Assembly (NCBI GenBank): GCA_002162955.1
Contig: MABD01000024.1
Coordinates: forward strand, 280,618-344,617
Direction: 5' to 3'
Length of the DNA stretch: 64,000 bases
From: Gammaproteobacteria bacterium 45_16_T64
GTDB taxonomy: Bacteria; Pseudomonadota; Gammaproteobacteria; Pseudomonadales; Ketobacteraceae
Part shown: positions 28,461-37,853 of the stretch, in pieces
Position numbering within the stretch: position 1 is the stretch's first letter
How the letters are laid out: every line of letters starts with the position of its first letter
Program-made: the position numbers and the translations under genes
The notes under the pieces: generated by a model
Seen by the model: only the letters and a program-made list of their open reading frames with translations
Databases searched by the model: none
What the model was told of the DNA's origin: nothing

Positions 28461-30806
28461 ATGGCGACAATGGAGAGTATTTTCTTACCTTATTATAAGT
28501 CGGTTGTTGATCAGCCAGTCCGTTGGATTATGGCTTGGCTGATTATTATTGTTGTCATGATGAGTGCATTGGGGGTGAAAACCCAGGGTTTTACCCATAT
28601 CCCCTTCAATGACGGTCCTTATATGTTTTTTTCTGATGATAACAAAGAGTTTCAAGACCTCAGAAGAATGGAGGGCACCTATCAATCAGATAAAACGTTA
28701 ATATTCCTTTTTACGCCTTATGAAGGTGATGTATTTACCCATGATTCGTTATCTGCAATTGAGGAAATAACACAACTTGCATGGTCATTTCCGCATGTTG
28801 TCAGGGTTGATTCAATTGCTAATTTCCAACACACAGAAGTATCTGGTGATGACCTCGCTACCCGCTATCTATATGAAGATGCAAAGTCCCTCACTGCCGA
28901 AGAAATTGCTCATGTTAAGCAGGTAACACTGAACGAAAAAGCACTGCAACGACAAATGATCGCAGCATCTGGCGAGGCCACGATAATCACTGCATACGTT
29001 ATTGTTGATGATGCGCTTTCAGAAACGCCAGATATTATGGCCTCAGCTAATAAAGCGGTAACAATATTTAGAGACAAATATCCATTTGCTGAAGTGCAGT
29101 TGCTTGGTGATATTCCATTTACCGAAGCGGCGAATATGGCGACGATGGAGAGTTTGGTAGTAACTACCCCGATTGGGATGACGTTGGTGTTAATTTGCTT
29201 GGTGATTTTGTTTCGTAGTGTTTGGAGCATTCTCGTTACCCAAATCATGATTGCACTATCAATTATGCTTGCTTATGTGATTTTCCTTCTTGCGGGTAAT
29301 GAGATGTCTCCGCCTTCTGCGTTAGCGTCTCCTATGATTCTTACGTTAGCCGTGGCGGACTGCGTTCATCTGCTGGTGACCTACCACCAGCAATCTGCAT
29401 TAGGTAAAGGCAAGCGTGATGCAATGCTAGAGAGTTTACGTATCAACTTTCAACCAGTTTGGCTCACTAGTATCACCACCGCCATTGGCTTCTTAATGAT
29501 GAATTTTGCCGAAGCGCCTCCGTTTCAGGATATGGGGAATGCCGTGTTTTTCGGGGTCATCTTAGCTTTTTTACTGTCAGTGTCATTATTACCGGCGTTG
29601 ATGATGCTATTCCCTCAGCCATCTTATCAATTTGGGCACAGTCAGCAGCGTTATATGCGGTCATTGGCGCAATTTACGATAGACCATCACCGTAAATTAC
29701 TCATCAGTATGTCAATAGTCGTGGTTGTTCTGATTAGTTTTATTCCTCTCAATAGAGTAAACGACGTATTTAACGAGTATTTTGATGACTCCTACGCAGT
29801 GCGTCGATCGCTGGATATGTACATGTCTGAGATCGGAGGTCTACAGCGTCTCCAGTTTTCCATCCCATCGACAGGTCCTGGTGGAGTGATGGAGCCTGAG
29901 TATTTGAGGAATATTGATAAATTAGTGCAGTGGGCTGAAACCCAGCCTAATGTATCCAAAGTAAGAAGCTTTGCCGAAGTGGTTAAGCGATTGAATAAGA
30001 ATATGCATGCAGATGACCCTAATTTCTATCGGATACCTGATGAGCGAGAGTTAATTTCACAATATGTCTTGTTGTACGAAATGGGTTTGCCGTTCGGACT
30101 AGGGTTAGATTCTCAAGTAGATATTAGTAAAACTGAAAGCAAAGTGGAGGTTGTATTTGATCGGATACAATCTGATGTTCTCGTTGACCTTAGAGGCGAG
30201 GTAAATGACTGGATCAAACAAAACTGGCCTGACTATATGCAGGCAAAGGCCACGGGTTTAGATTCACTGTTTGGCGATATTTCCTTTGATAACGTTAAGT
30301 CTATGTTTTCAGGGACAGTTATCGCTTTACTGCTGGTATCAGGACTGTTGGTTTTTACTCTGGGATCCCCGAGGTATGGATTGCTAAGCCTTTTGCCTAA
30401 CCTATTACCCGCGGCAATGGCATTCGGAATTTGGGGGGTTATCAATGGTCAGGTCGGCATATTTGCATCGGTATTATGCTGTATGACATTAGGGGTTATC
30501 GTTGATGATACCGTTCATTTCCTAAGTAAATACGTTAGAGCTCGTAGAGAGAAAAATTATAGCGCGGAAGATGCAACGGTATTTGCGTTTCAAACGGTGG
30601 GTGTTTCACTTATCGCGACCACTATTATTCTAGTGGCAAATTTTGGTGTAATGGGTTTTAGCCACTACGCTCCAAATGTTGCCATGGGCGTGCTGACATC
30701 TATGATCATTTCAATCGCTTTAGTGTTGGATTTCTTTTTCTTTGTACCATTACTTGTTGTATTGGACAGAGATAAAAAAGGGGACGATCTGTTGGTTTCG
30801 GCCTGA
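28461..30806 (+). CDS. MMPL/RND-superfamily exporter, copy 2
   Basis: 781 residues, exactly the length of the exporter at 7314 and alignable along the whole protein: VRVDSIANFQHTEVSGDDLATRYL, LAVADCVHLLVTYHQQ, VIVDDTVHFLSKYVRARREKNYSAEDA, and DVFNEYFDDSYAVRRS all have counterparts in copy 1. Two periplasmic domains lie between duplicated TM bundles. Here it follows a TetR gene and is divergent from P450 and VOC genes rather than grouped with LolA-like and barrel genes. It may export a P450 product or a hydrophobic compound sensed by TetR; this is inference. Confidence 0.9.
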   Translation: MATMESIFLPYYKSVVDQPVRWIMAWLIIIVVMMSALGVKTQGFTHIPFNDGPYMFFSDDNKEFQDLRRMEGTYQSDKTLIFLFTPYEGDVFTHDSLSAIEEITQLAWSFPHVVRVDSIANFQHTEVSGDDLATRYLYEDAKSLTAEEIAHVKQVTLNEKALQRQMIAASGEATIITAYVIVDDALSETPDIMASANKAVTIFRDKYPFAEVQLLGDIPFTEAANMATMESLVVTTPIGMTLVLICLVILFRSVWSILVTQIMIALSIMLAYVIFLLAGNEMSPPSALASPMILTLAVADCVHLLVTYHQQSALGKGKRDAMLESLRINFQPVWLTSITTAIGFLMMNFAEAPPFQDMGNAVFFGVILAFLLSVSLLPALMMLFPQPSYQFGHSQQRYMRSLAQFTIDHHRKLLISMSIVVVVLISFIPLNRVNDVFNEYFDDSYAVRRSLDMYMSEIGGLQRLQFSIPSTGPGGVMEPEYLRNIDKLVQWAETQPNVSKVRSFAEVVKRLNKNMHADDPNFYRIPDERELISQYVLLYEMGLPFGLGLDSQVDISKTESKVEVVFDRIQSDVLVDLRGEVNDWIKQNWPDYMQAKATGLDSLFGDISFDNVKSMFSGTVIALLLVSGLLVFTLGSPRYGLLSLLPNLLPAAMAFGIWGVINGQVGIFASVLCCMTLGVIVDDTVHFLSKYVRARREKNYSAEDATVFAFQTVGVSLIATTIILVANFGVMGFSHYAPNVAMGVLTSMIISIALVLDFFFFVPLLVVLDRDKKGDDLLVSA

Positions 30807-30811
30807 AAATA

Positions 30812-30842
30812 TATCCGCAAATAGCATCGCAATTTGCGGATA
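30812..30842 (+). terminator. Hairpin terminator after exporter copy 2
   Basis: TATCCGCAAAT pairs with ATTTGCGGATA around a 9-nt loop, 5 bp after the stop codon. Only a short, broken T run follows, so termination strength is uncertain. Confidence 0.55.
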
Positions 30843-31022
30843 ATTCCTTGAAAATGATCAAACTTATGGTTCTTTTGAGTTTATCTTGTCGTTATGTAAC
30901 CTAATCTCTTTTTATTTTCTCTTAGTGTTTGCCTTTTAATCGTTGCTGGTTTATTACTTGTTTAACGCTTGTTTTGGGCACTGCTGTTGGAGTGCGTTAT
31001 TTGGCATTCTATGGAGGCCGTT

Positions 31023-32111
31023 ATGGTTTCAATTAGTACGCGAATTAAAGATGAATTGGTGACAAGGATTTCTGGGAAACTATACAATACGTTCCACTCT
31101 CAAAATGAACGATTAACCTCCACTCAAATCATGTCCGCAGTTGATGCCGCCGTAGAAAGCTCGTTCAAAACTCGATTTGTCGCAGAGAATAAGCAAGTGA
31201 ATATTCTCCTGTCGGACCTAAGAGGATTCACTGCGATGTCGGAGGACTTTCCGGCTCAGAAGGTTATGAATATTCTTAATGGTTATTTCGAAATCATGTG
31301 TCCAATCATTATCAAATATGGAGGTACCATTGATAAGTTTATGGGAGACTCCATTATGGCAATTTTTGGTGTCCCAAGTTCACAATCAGATGACTTGGAG
31401 AGAACCATTGCCTGCGCGGTAGAAATGCAATTGGCGATGTCTGACCTGAATCAAAACAACCTGTTACAGGGCTTACCTTCACTTTATATGGGAATTGGTA
31501 TTAATACGGGCATGGTCGTTGCGGGTGATATTGGATCCAACGAATATAGTGAATACACCGTCATAGGTGATGAAGTAAACCTTACCTCCCGAATAGAAGC
31601 CCAGTGTCTACGTGGCCAAATTCTTATTAGCGACAATACCTATAAACAAGCGAAGGAGTATATTGATGTCAGAAGTGCTGTTGAAGTGTATGTTAAAGGA
31701 AAACAAAAACCGGTCATTATGTATGAATTGGTCGGTACCTCAAAACCTACATCACTAATTTCACCGGTGCTTAACGCAAGAAAAGAACAGAGGGTACAGG
31801 TCAATATGCCCATTACGTTTCATTGTGTGTCGGGAAAAATTATCGATCCAGAAAGCAACTGCGGTACAATTACTGATATTAGTTGTGGGGGATTTCAGAC
31901 CATTATCCCGAAAGAACTCGATCATTATTCCGAGGTCAAACTAGCGCTTTCACTGTCACTAATGAGTCAAGAAAGTAAAGACGTTTATGCGAAAATATTG
32001 CGTAAAGAGAAGATCGATAATGGATATAGATACTCCATGGAGTTTACGTTTATTGATTCAGCGTCCCAGGCAACCTTAAAGCAATTTGTAGATAGTATGG
32101 TGTGTGCGTGA
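31023..32111 (+). CDS. Class III adenylate/guanylate cyclase fused to a PilZ domain
   Basis: About 362 residues. The catalytic cyclase domain (about 55-240) has VNILLSDLRGFTAMSEDF with a metal Asp, GGTIDKFMGDSIMAIFG with the second, and VIGDEVNLTSRIEAQC. A C-terminal PilZ domain (about 255-360) has RKEQR (RxxxR) and DISCGG ((D/N)xSxxG), the intact c-di-GMP-binding signature. It would make cAMP under c-di-GMP control. GGAGG lies before the ATG at 31023; the open frame further up adds hydrophobic residues with no ribosome-binding site. No TM helix remains, so it is cytosolic. Confidence 0.88.
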   Translation: MVSISTRIKDELVTRISGKLYNTFHSQNERLTSTQIMSAVDAAVESSFKTRFVAENKQVNILLSDLRGFTAMSEDFPAQKVMNILNGYFEIMCPIIIKYGGTIDKFMGDSIMAIFGVPSSQSDDLERTIACAVEMQLAMSDLNQNNLLQGLPSLYMGIGINTGMVVAGDIGSNEYSEYTVIGDEVNLTSRIEAQCLRGQILISDNTYKQAKEYIDVRSAVEVYVKGKQKPVIMYELVGTSKPTSLISPVLNARKEQRVQVNMPITFHCVSGKIIDPESNCGTITDISCGGFQTIIPKELDHYSEVKLALSLSLMSQESKDVYAKILRKEKIDNGYRYSMEFTFIDSASQATLKQFVDSMVCA

Positions 32112-32279
32112 TTTTGGCGGTATAAGGATATCTAACCGTTTACTTTGATGTGGCTAGGCGTTACTTTGAAGGGCTATTCTAGCCTATTCCAACTAACGTC
32201 TATTTTCTTGATTACCTCCTTGTCTGTTTTCTATCGACTGCAAGCCGTGATTATAGTTGATTAGATATCAGAGAACGTA

Positions 32280-33500
32280 ATGAAACCACAGCAGTCCCCG
32301 AAACCCGGTAAAGAATTTATTTTTTTGATGGCGCTACTCATGTCTTTAGTTGCGCTAACCATTGATGCCATGTTACCTGCTTTAGGGTTGATGGCAGAGT
32401 CACTTACGGCGAAAAATCCTAACGACATACAACTGGTTATTTCTACCGTATTTATTGGTATGGCAATAGGGCTTATGCTCTATGGGCCAATCTCTGATTC
32501 TTTTGGAAGAAAGAATGCGATCTATCTAGGGGTGAGTATTTTTCTTGTAGGAACAGCCATGTCAGGGTTGTCGGACGATTTTACGTTGGTATTGCTTGGA
32601 AGAGTGATTCAAGGTTTTGGCGCTGCATCCTGTCGTGTGGTAACTACTGCAATGATTCGTGATAGTTACTCTGGGCCTGAAATGGGAAGGGTGATGTCGC
32701 TAATCATGGTGATCTTTGTGATGGTACCTGCACTCGCACCGTCGTTAGGACAGATTATTCTTATTTTTGCCGAATGGAGGGCAATATTTGGTGCGATGTT
32801 CTTGATTGGTTTACTGGCGGTAATTTGGCTGGCGCTAAGGCAAGCTGAAACGCTGTCACCAGAAAAAAGAATCGAATTTTCTTTTCGCGCGGTATTTTCC
32901 GGTGTTGTTGAGACCCTTCGCGTTGCGTCTGCGAGAGGGTATACGTTAGCGGCCGGATTAATCTTTGGGGCTTTTGTGGGTTACTTAAGTTCAGCCCAAC
33001 AAATTCTACAAGATCTATATGAAGTGGGAGATATGTTTGCGGTCTGTTTTGGTGGTTTAGCATTATGTATCGGAGCGTCTTCCTATGTGAATGCGAAGCT
33101 GGTCATGCGCATGCCGATGGAAATGTTGTGTTTGATGTCATTGATTGCGATTTCACTAATGGCGCTTCTGTTTTTTTTATACGCGGCTTTTTTTGTTGAT
33201 CATCCACCACTGATGGTGCTTATGGCTTATTTGGGAGCCACATTTTTTTGTCTGGGTATATTATTCGGGAATTTCAGTACGCTTGCCGTTCAGCCGTTGG
33301 GTCATATTGCGGGAGTAGCGACGTCAGTCATCAGTTCTATTCAAACTTTTATTTCTGTTGCGGTAGGTGGGGTGATTGGCCAAAGCTATAACGGTACCGT
33401 ACTGCCGTTAGTGATGGGTTTTTTGGTCTGCGGAATACTTACATTGATTATCGTGTTTCGTGTACGTTACCTGTCCAGGGCGAGTTCTCAGGTGAACTAG
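32280..33500 (+). CDS. Bcr/CflA-family MFS drug exporter
   Basis: 406 residues with about 12 TM helices. The DHA1 motif A region reads GPISDSFGRKNAIYLGVSIF and is followed by LLGRVIQGFGAASCRVVTTAMIRD, characteristic of Bcr/CflA multidrug exporters. Family members exchange protons for drugs such as bicyclomycin or chloramphenicol; the substrate here is unknown. GAGAACG precedes the ATG. It follows the cyclase by about 170 bp and is probably independent. Confidence 0.9.
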   Translation: MKPQQSPKPGKEFIFLMALLMSLVALTIDAMLPALGLMAESLTAKNPNDIQLVISTVFIGMAIGLMLYGPISDSFGRKNAIYLGVSIFLVGTAMSGLSDDFTLVLLGRVIQGFGAASCRVVTTAMIRDSYSGPEMGRVMSLIMVIFVMVPALAPSLGQIILIFAEWRAIFGAMFLIGLLAVIWLALRQAETLSPEKRIEFSFRAVFSGVVETLRVASARGYTLAAGLIFGAFVGYLSSAQQILQDLYEVGDMFAVCFGGLALCIGASSYVNAKLVMRMPMEMLCLMSLIAISLMALLFFLYAAFFVDHPPLMVLMAYLGATFFCLGILFGNFSTLAVQPLGHIAGVATSVISSIQTFISVAVGGVIGQSYNGTVLPLVMGFLVCGILTLIIVFRVRYLSRASSQVN

Positions 33501-33581
33501 TGTGACATATTTACATTGCTATATGGCGTGAGCTTTCCTAGAGTAGTTTTAGTAAAGTCACTAGATAAAAGGATTGTTGTG

Positions 33582-34187
33582 ATGCCAGTCTATTTGGATG
33601 AAGAAAATATTAGTAGCGATGACACTACCATTGGTTTTCCCCACCTCTTATTGTGTATGGGGTTAGTTTATGTTGCTGACGGAGCACTTCACGGGATTCA
33701 CTTAACCTCTCGGAGTAATACTGAAGATGCAATTAAGGCATTTAAGGCTTATCTAAATAAGCACTCCATTACTGGTGGAACCGCGCTTTATGGTTCTGCT
33801 AATCATGGAATACGATACGGTAAGGCAAATAGTAAAGCTTCCTGGAAGCAGGAGATGACTTATATTGCTAACGAAATTGGTTATACCGGTAAAGTAAGAG
33901 GGTTTGATACTGCTATTCTAAAGCCGAAAAAGGGTACTTATGTTGAGTATCAAACCAAAGCGGATGGCACCTGTAAGATCTTTTATAAACGTAATGAGAA
34001 AATGAACTTCGAAAGTGACCTTAGTCAACGGTTGCCAAAAGTTGGTCCGGGAGGTGCGCTTGATGAGGGCGTCGGGCGAAAGGGGTTTGTAAAAAAATCG
34101 GCCAATATCATTGTGACCAAGAGCAATAAGGGGCAGCTGCATGAACTGAATTACTCGATACGGCAGTCTAGCTTTGATGTGAAGTAG
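33582..34187 (+). CDS. Uncharacterised protein upstream of the T6SS operon
   Basis: About 201 residues from the ATG at 33582, with AAAGG upstream; the frame is open from 33516 but the extra residues lack a site. I recognise no domain. Visible motifs are a hydrophobic segment (FPHLLLCMGLVYVADGALHG), GGTALYGSANHGIRYGKANS, and a basic C-terminal half. No signal peptide or lipobox. It lies 487 bp before vgrG. It could be a cytosolic enzyme, a T6SS effector or unrelated. Confidence 0.65.
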   Translation: MPVYLDEENISSDDTTIGFPHLLLCMGLVYVADGALHGIHLTSRSNTEDAIKAFKAYLNKHSITGGTALYGSANHGIRYGKANSKASWKQEMTYIANEIGYTGKVRGFDTAILKPKKGTYVEYQTKADGTCKIFYKRNEKMNFESDLSQRLPKVGPGGALDEGVGRKGFVKKSANIIVTKSNKGQLHELNYSIRQSSFDVK

Positions 34188-34631
34188 TGGAGCATGGGCT
34201 TTCAGGGGATAAGTGGTTGTTCGACAGGGCATCTTTGCCTGTTGTTGGAAACACAGACTTTGATTTATTGGTACTGATGTTCCTGCTTGTGTCCTGAAGA
34301 ATCGCAGCAAGGTAGGTTGCGTGGTGAAGACTAGCTGGGGACATGATGTGTACCTAAGGTGTTAATGAATTAGTGTGTTAACGTCTGGTTGTATAATAGC
34401 CAGAAACTGTAGGAGGGTGTATCCGCCAGATGGACTACACCCTATGGCTGATACTCGCCTAATAGCACGGAGAGCAATGAGTCTTCGTTTATGCCAAGAG
34501 TGTTTCTAAGCTCTCAAAGAAGCCAGCCTAACCAAAAGCCATTGATGTGAAGAGTAGGGTTCAAGGCCCTGCGTGAATTTATCACATTCGTTTGTGGTTA
34601 TATGCCAGTTACGATTGCTCGGGAATCCGCC
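34188..34631. other. Intergenic region upstream of vgrG
   Basis: About 440 bp without a supported gene. It holds a hairpin at 34415-34442 (GGGTGTA/TACACCC with a 14-nt loop) and a TATAAT at 34392 without a matching -35. A better promoter candidate follows at 34609-34637. Confidence 0.6.
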
Positions 34632-34637
34632 TATAAT
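34609..34637 (+). promoter_or_regulatory. Candidate sigma-70 promoter of the vgrG operon
   Basis: A perfect TATAAT at 34632-34637 lies 17 bp after TTACGA, a weak -35 hexamer. A start site near 34644 would give a leader of about 30 nt before the vgrG ATG. Confidence 0.5.
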
Positions 34638-34674
34638 CTATGGCATTAACTATATTAGGACAGGAGTGTGAATC

Positions 34675-37188
34675 ATGGGTGACATAGGTAGTGAGCACCA
34701 TATACGGGTGGAGACAGATTCCAGCGAGTTTGGCGTTGACGGCGAACTGCTATTGGAGTCGATTACTGGCCATGAGGCGATTTCTGAACTATTCAGTTTT
34801 GACCTAAAAATATTGTGCGAAGATTTGAACATTGACCCAACAGGTATCGTGGGCAAACGAATTACGTATTCAATTACCTCGCCGGAAACGGAAAAAACCC
34901 GGTATTTCAATGGATATGTAAAGAAATTTAAGGCCGGCAATGTCATTGCGACAACATCTGGCTCCCTATTGGATGGGCAGCTTCGACGTTATGAAGTGCA
35001 AGTCGTGCCCTGGTTCTGGTTTTTGTCTCAGAATAAGAAAAGCCGTATTTTCCAAGAAATGACGGTTGTTGAAATTATCGAAGCAGTGCTCGGGGATCAT
35101 GCAGGTATTTCTGATAATGATTATGCGTTGAATTGTATTCTGTCTTACGAAACGCGTAATTATTGTGCGCAATACCAGGAGTCAGACTTCGATTTTATTT
35201 CTCGGCTAATGGAAGATGAAGGGATTTTCTACTTTTTTCGTCATGAGGAAGCGGGCAAGCATGTGATGATGCTGGCTGATCACGCAGGAGCATATCGATT
35301 TGACCCTAGCTCAGACGGCGGCGATGAAAGCAGTAATGTGATTCCGTTTGTGCAAGGTAGTGGTCCAGGGGAGCAAATTACCCAATGGAGCCATCAGTAT
35401 AATATGCGATCAGGTGGTGTCTTGTTGCACGATTATGATCAGGGGCTAGCCAGTGCATCTGCATCACCCATTGGTAGTTCAACACCAACGTCTGTTTCAG
35501 AAAAATACCCTCTTGTGGCAGATTATGAATTGTATGAGTATCCTGGGAAATATCGTACCAGCGCAGAAAGAACCGCATTATCCAGAGTGAGGGCAGAGGA
35601 AAACGAATGTACCTATGACAAAGTGACTGGACAAGGGGATAATCGTAGCCTGCACCCTTGCGGCAAGTTTACCCTAGAAGGGCATGATGCTACCGGTGAG
35701 TCAGAAAATGACTATCAAGACGGGTATGTGATTACCTCAATTAGTCACTATGCGGTGGATACAAGTTATTTCACTACATCTGATTCAGCCCTAGGCCTTC
35801 AGGCGGCGACAGCGATAAATAAGATCGCAACTGCTGCAATGGCCCGTGATGCGAGTAACGAATCACTCACCGACATTTTACGCTCATTAGCCGATGCCAT
35901 CGCTCAGCCAGCTGATGAAGAAGAAACAGAGGCTGCCACTGCACGTTATGACAATACCTTTGAAGCGATGCCTGCGACCGTAGTGTTCAGACCACGACGT
36001 CGCGTGCCAAAACCTATTGTGAATGGACCACAAACTGCGGTTGTAACCGGCGCTGGGGAAATAGACCCAGATGAGCAGGGGCGGGTAAAGGTTAAATTCC
36101 ATTGGGAAGATGCAGATCGCAGTGGCGAAACCTGGGTGCGGGTGTCACAAAATTGGGCCGGTAAAAAATGGGGAGCACAGTACATCCCTCACGTAGGCCA
36201 AGAAGTTATCGTTAGCTTTTTGCAGGGTGATCCCGATCTACCTGTGATTACCGGGCGGGTCTACAACAATCACCAGGCTAACCCTCTAGCACTACCCGCA
36301 GATAAAACGAAAAGTATTATGCGAGATTATGGCGACAATGAATTTGTCATGGAAGGCAAGGCGGATCTTCAGCATATCTCGTTATGGCAGTCCTGTGAAA
36401 ACGAATTATGGATGGAAGGTAAGCCGGGCGAAGAAGTTATCAGCCTAAAGCAAAAGTGTGAAAACGAAATTTCCCTTGATGCGGTGAAACCTCAAATAGC
36501 GATAGAGCAAAAATGCGGTAATGAGATTGTACTGGTGGATGATGGTTCTCCAGAGATTCATATGTCGCAAGAGTGTGGTAACTTATTTTCGATGGAAAAG
36601 GACGGTGGCAGAATTACACTGAGTAATCCCAGCGATCAAAACAAAATTGTGATGGATCAGTCGGCAAAATCAATTACGATTGAAGCTGTCCAGAATCAGG
36701 CAAAGATCGTTATCGGTGGTGATAAAGGTATCGATCAGAGCTTTAAAGGTGATTGGCATGAATGTACTTTCACCAAAAAAGTATCAACTAACTATGGTGG
36801 CCAAGAGGATGCCTTTTTAGGTATCAAGAATAGCAATATGGTCGGTATTGATACCTCGCAACATGCGTCTTTTAGTGAAAGTAAGAACTTGGTGGATCGT
36901 ATTCGCACAGTGAAAGGTTCATTGAAATATGAAGCCACGGATTTGATTTCCCATAAAGTAGGCGACGACTGTACTGTTGAGCTAGATGGTGCTGGTTTGG
37001 ATATTGCGGTCGGTAGTACAACGCTAAAAGCCATTGCTGATGGTGATGTGACGATTGAGACGAAAAAGAAGGTGACCATAAAAGCCAAATCGAGTACGCG
37101 CATTGAGTCAGGCGAAGTGGTGTTAAAAGCCAAAACTATCGACTTGACCTCTGCTAAGATAAAACACAAGAGTTTTGAGGTTAAGTGA
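34675..37188 (+). CDS. vgrG: Type VI secretion tip protein VgrG (TssI)
   Basis: 837 residues. The gp27-like N-terminal half (residues 15-400, with ESDFDFISRLMEDEGIFYFF) is typical of VgrG. The gp5-like OB domain follows, with DPDEQGRVKVKFHWEDADRS, SQNWAGKKWGAQYIPHVGQE and FLQGDPDLPVITGRVYN. A long beta-helical tail with regular polar repeats runs to the end. No extra C-terminal enzyme domain is seen, so effectors are probably carried through the adaptors encoded downstream. It is the first gene of a tight operon. AGGAG precedes the ATG. Confidence 0.96.
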   Translation: MGDIGSEHHIRVETDSSEFGVDGELLLESITGHEAISELFSFDLKILCEDLNIDPTGIVGKRITYSITSPETEKTRYFNGYVKKFKAGNVIATTSGSLLDGQLRRYEVQVVPWFWFLSQNKKSRIFQEMTVVEIIEAVLGDHAGISDNDYALNCILSYETRNYCAQYQESDFDFISRLMEDEGIFYFFRHEEAGKHVMMLADHAGAYRFDPSSDGGDESSNVIPFVQGSGPGEQITQWSHQYNMRSGGVLLHDYDQGLASASASPIGSSTPTSVSEKYPLVADYELYEYPGKYRTSAERTALSRVRAEENECTYDKVTGQGDNRSLHPCGKFTLEGHDATGESENDYQDGYVITSISHYAVDTSYFTTSDSALGLQAATAINKIATAAMARDASNESLTDILRSLADAIAQPADEEETEAATARYDNTFEAMPATVVFRPRRRVPKPIVNGPQTAVVTGAGEIDPDEQGRVKVKFHWEDADRSGETWVRVSQNWAGKKWGAQYIPHVGQEVIVSFLQGDPDLPVITGRVYNNHQANPLALPADKTKSIMRDYGDNEFVMEGKADLQHISLWQSCENELWMEGKPGEEVISLKQKCENEISLDAVKPQIAIEQKCGNEIVLVDDGSPEIHMSQECGNLFSMEKDGGRITLSNPSDQNKIVMDQSAKSITIEAVQNQAKIVIGGDKGIDQSFKGDWHECTFTKKVSTNYGGQEDAFLGIKNSNMVGIDTSQHASFSESKNLVDRIRTVKGSLKYEATDLISHKVGDDCTVELDGAGLDIAVGSTTLKAIADGDVTIETKKKVTIKAKSSTRIESGEVVLKAKTIDLTSAKIKHKSFEVK

Positions 37189-37223
37189 TCATTACTTAGA
37201 ATTAACTAAGGTTTGTTGGGAAC

Positions 37224-37853
37224 GTGAAAAAAATGGAAGAAAACGTTATTGGAGTCGCGGCAATTATTGCCGCGTTCTTGGTTTTGTTTTATGTCAATAA
37301 GTGGGACCTTGTTGATATGACAGGTTTGGCGAAAAAGAGTGCCATAGCGGGGATGCCGGCGTTGTCCGATACGCTATCGATGGGGTATGAGAAAGGTCGA
37401 ACCCATATTCGCCAAGGAGAGCTGTCTTTGAAGCGCAAACGATTCACGTTGAAGGTGCTTCCTGATTTGAACCGTATAGAAATTAGTTTTACGCAGGCTT
37501 TGGGTGTTTTTTTGCTGAATAATAAAGATAAGCGTAAAAATGATCGAGATGGAAAGCTAGAAGGTATTCACTTTCAACGTGATGTGATTAATGGCTTTTT
37601 CGTCGAAAAGGTTGTCGCGAATGCTAAAGCAAAGCGACGAGTTGAGGGTAACGAGGATTTGGAAACAGCGTTGGCTGCATTTATTACTTCTTGGGATGGC
37701 CGAAAATTGACAAGTTTTGCTTTGCGAGATGACACATTGCATGTTGTGTTTGCATACAACGGGTATTTGCCTCTGTCATTGATTGAGGAGGTGACACCAC
37801 TCCTTATTGATTTTTCTGAGGCTATTGCAGTAACGCCAAGGGGCGAATCCTAA
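37224..37853 (+). CDS. Uncharacterised membrane-anchored protein in the T6SS operon
   Basis: 209 residues with one N-terminal TM helix (VIGVAAIIAAFLVLFYVNKW) and a mainly polar remainder (GRTHIRQGELSLKRKRFTLKVLPDLNR). No family recognised. It lies 35 bp after vgrG and its stop shares a base with the ATG of the DUF2169 gene (TAATG), so it belongs to the operon. Possible roles are an immunity protein or an accessory factor. Start is GTG at 37224 or ATG at 37233. Confidence 0.72.
   Translation: MKKMEENVIGVAAIIAAFLVLFYVNKWDLVDMTGLAKKSAIAGMPALSDTLSMGYEKGRTHIRQGELSLKRKRFTLKVLPDLNRIEISFTQALGVFLLNNKDKRKNDRDGKLEGIHFQRDVINGFFVEKVVANAKAKRRVEGNEDLETALAAFITSWDGRKLTSFALRDDTLHVVFAYNGYLPLSLIEEVTPLLIDFSEAIAVTPRGES

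Noticed and set aside
34392..34397. TATAAT as a vgrG promoter
   Set aside because: No -35 at the right distance, and a better candidate lies nearer to vgrG.
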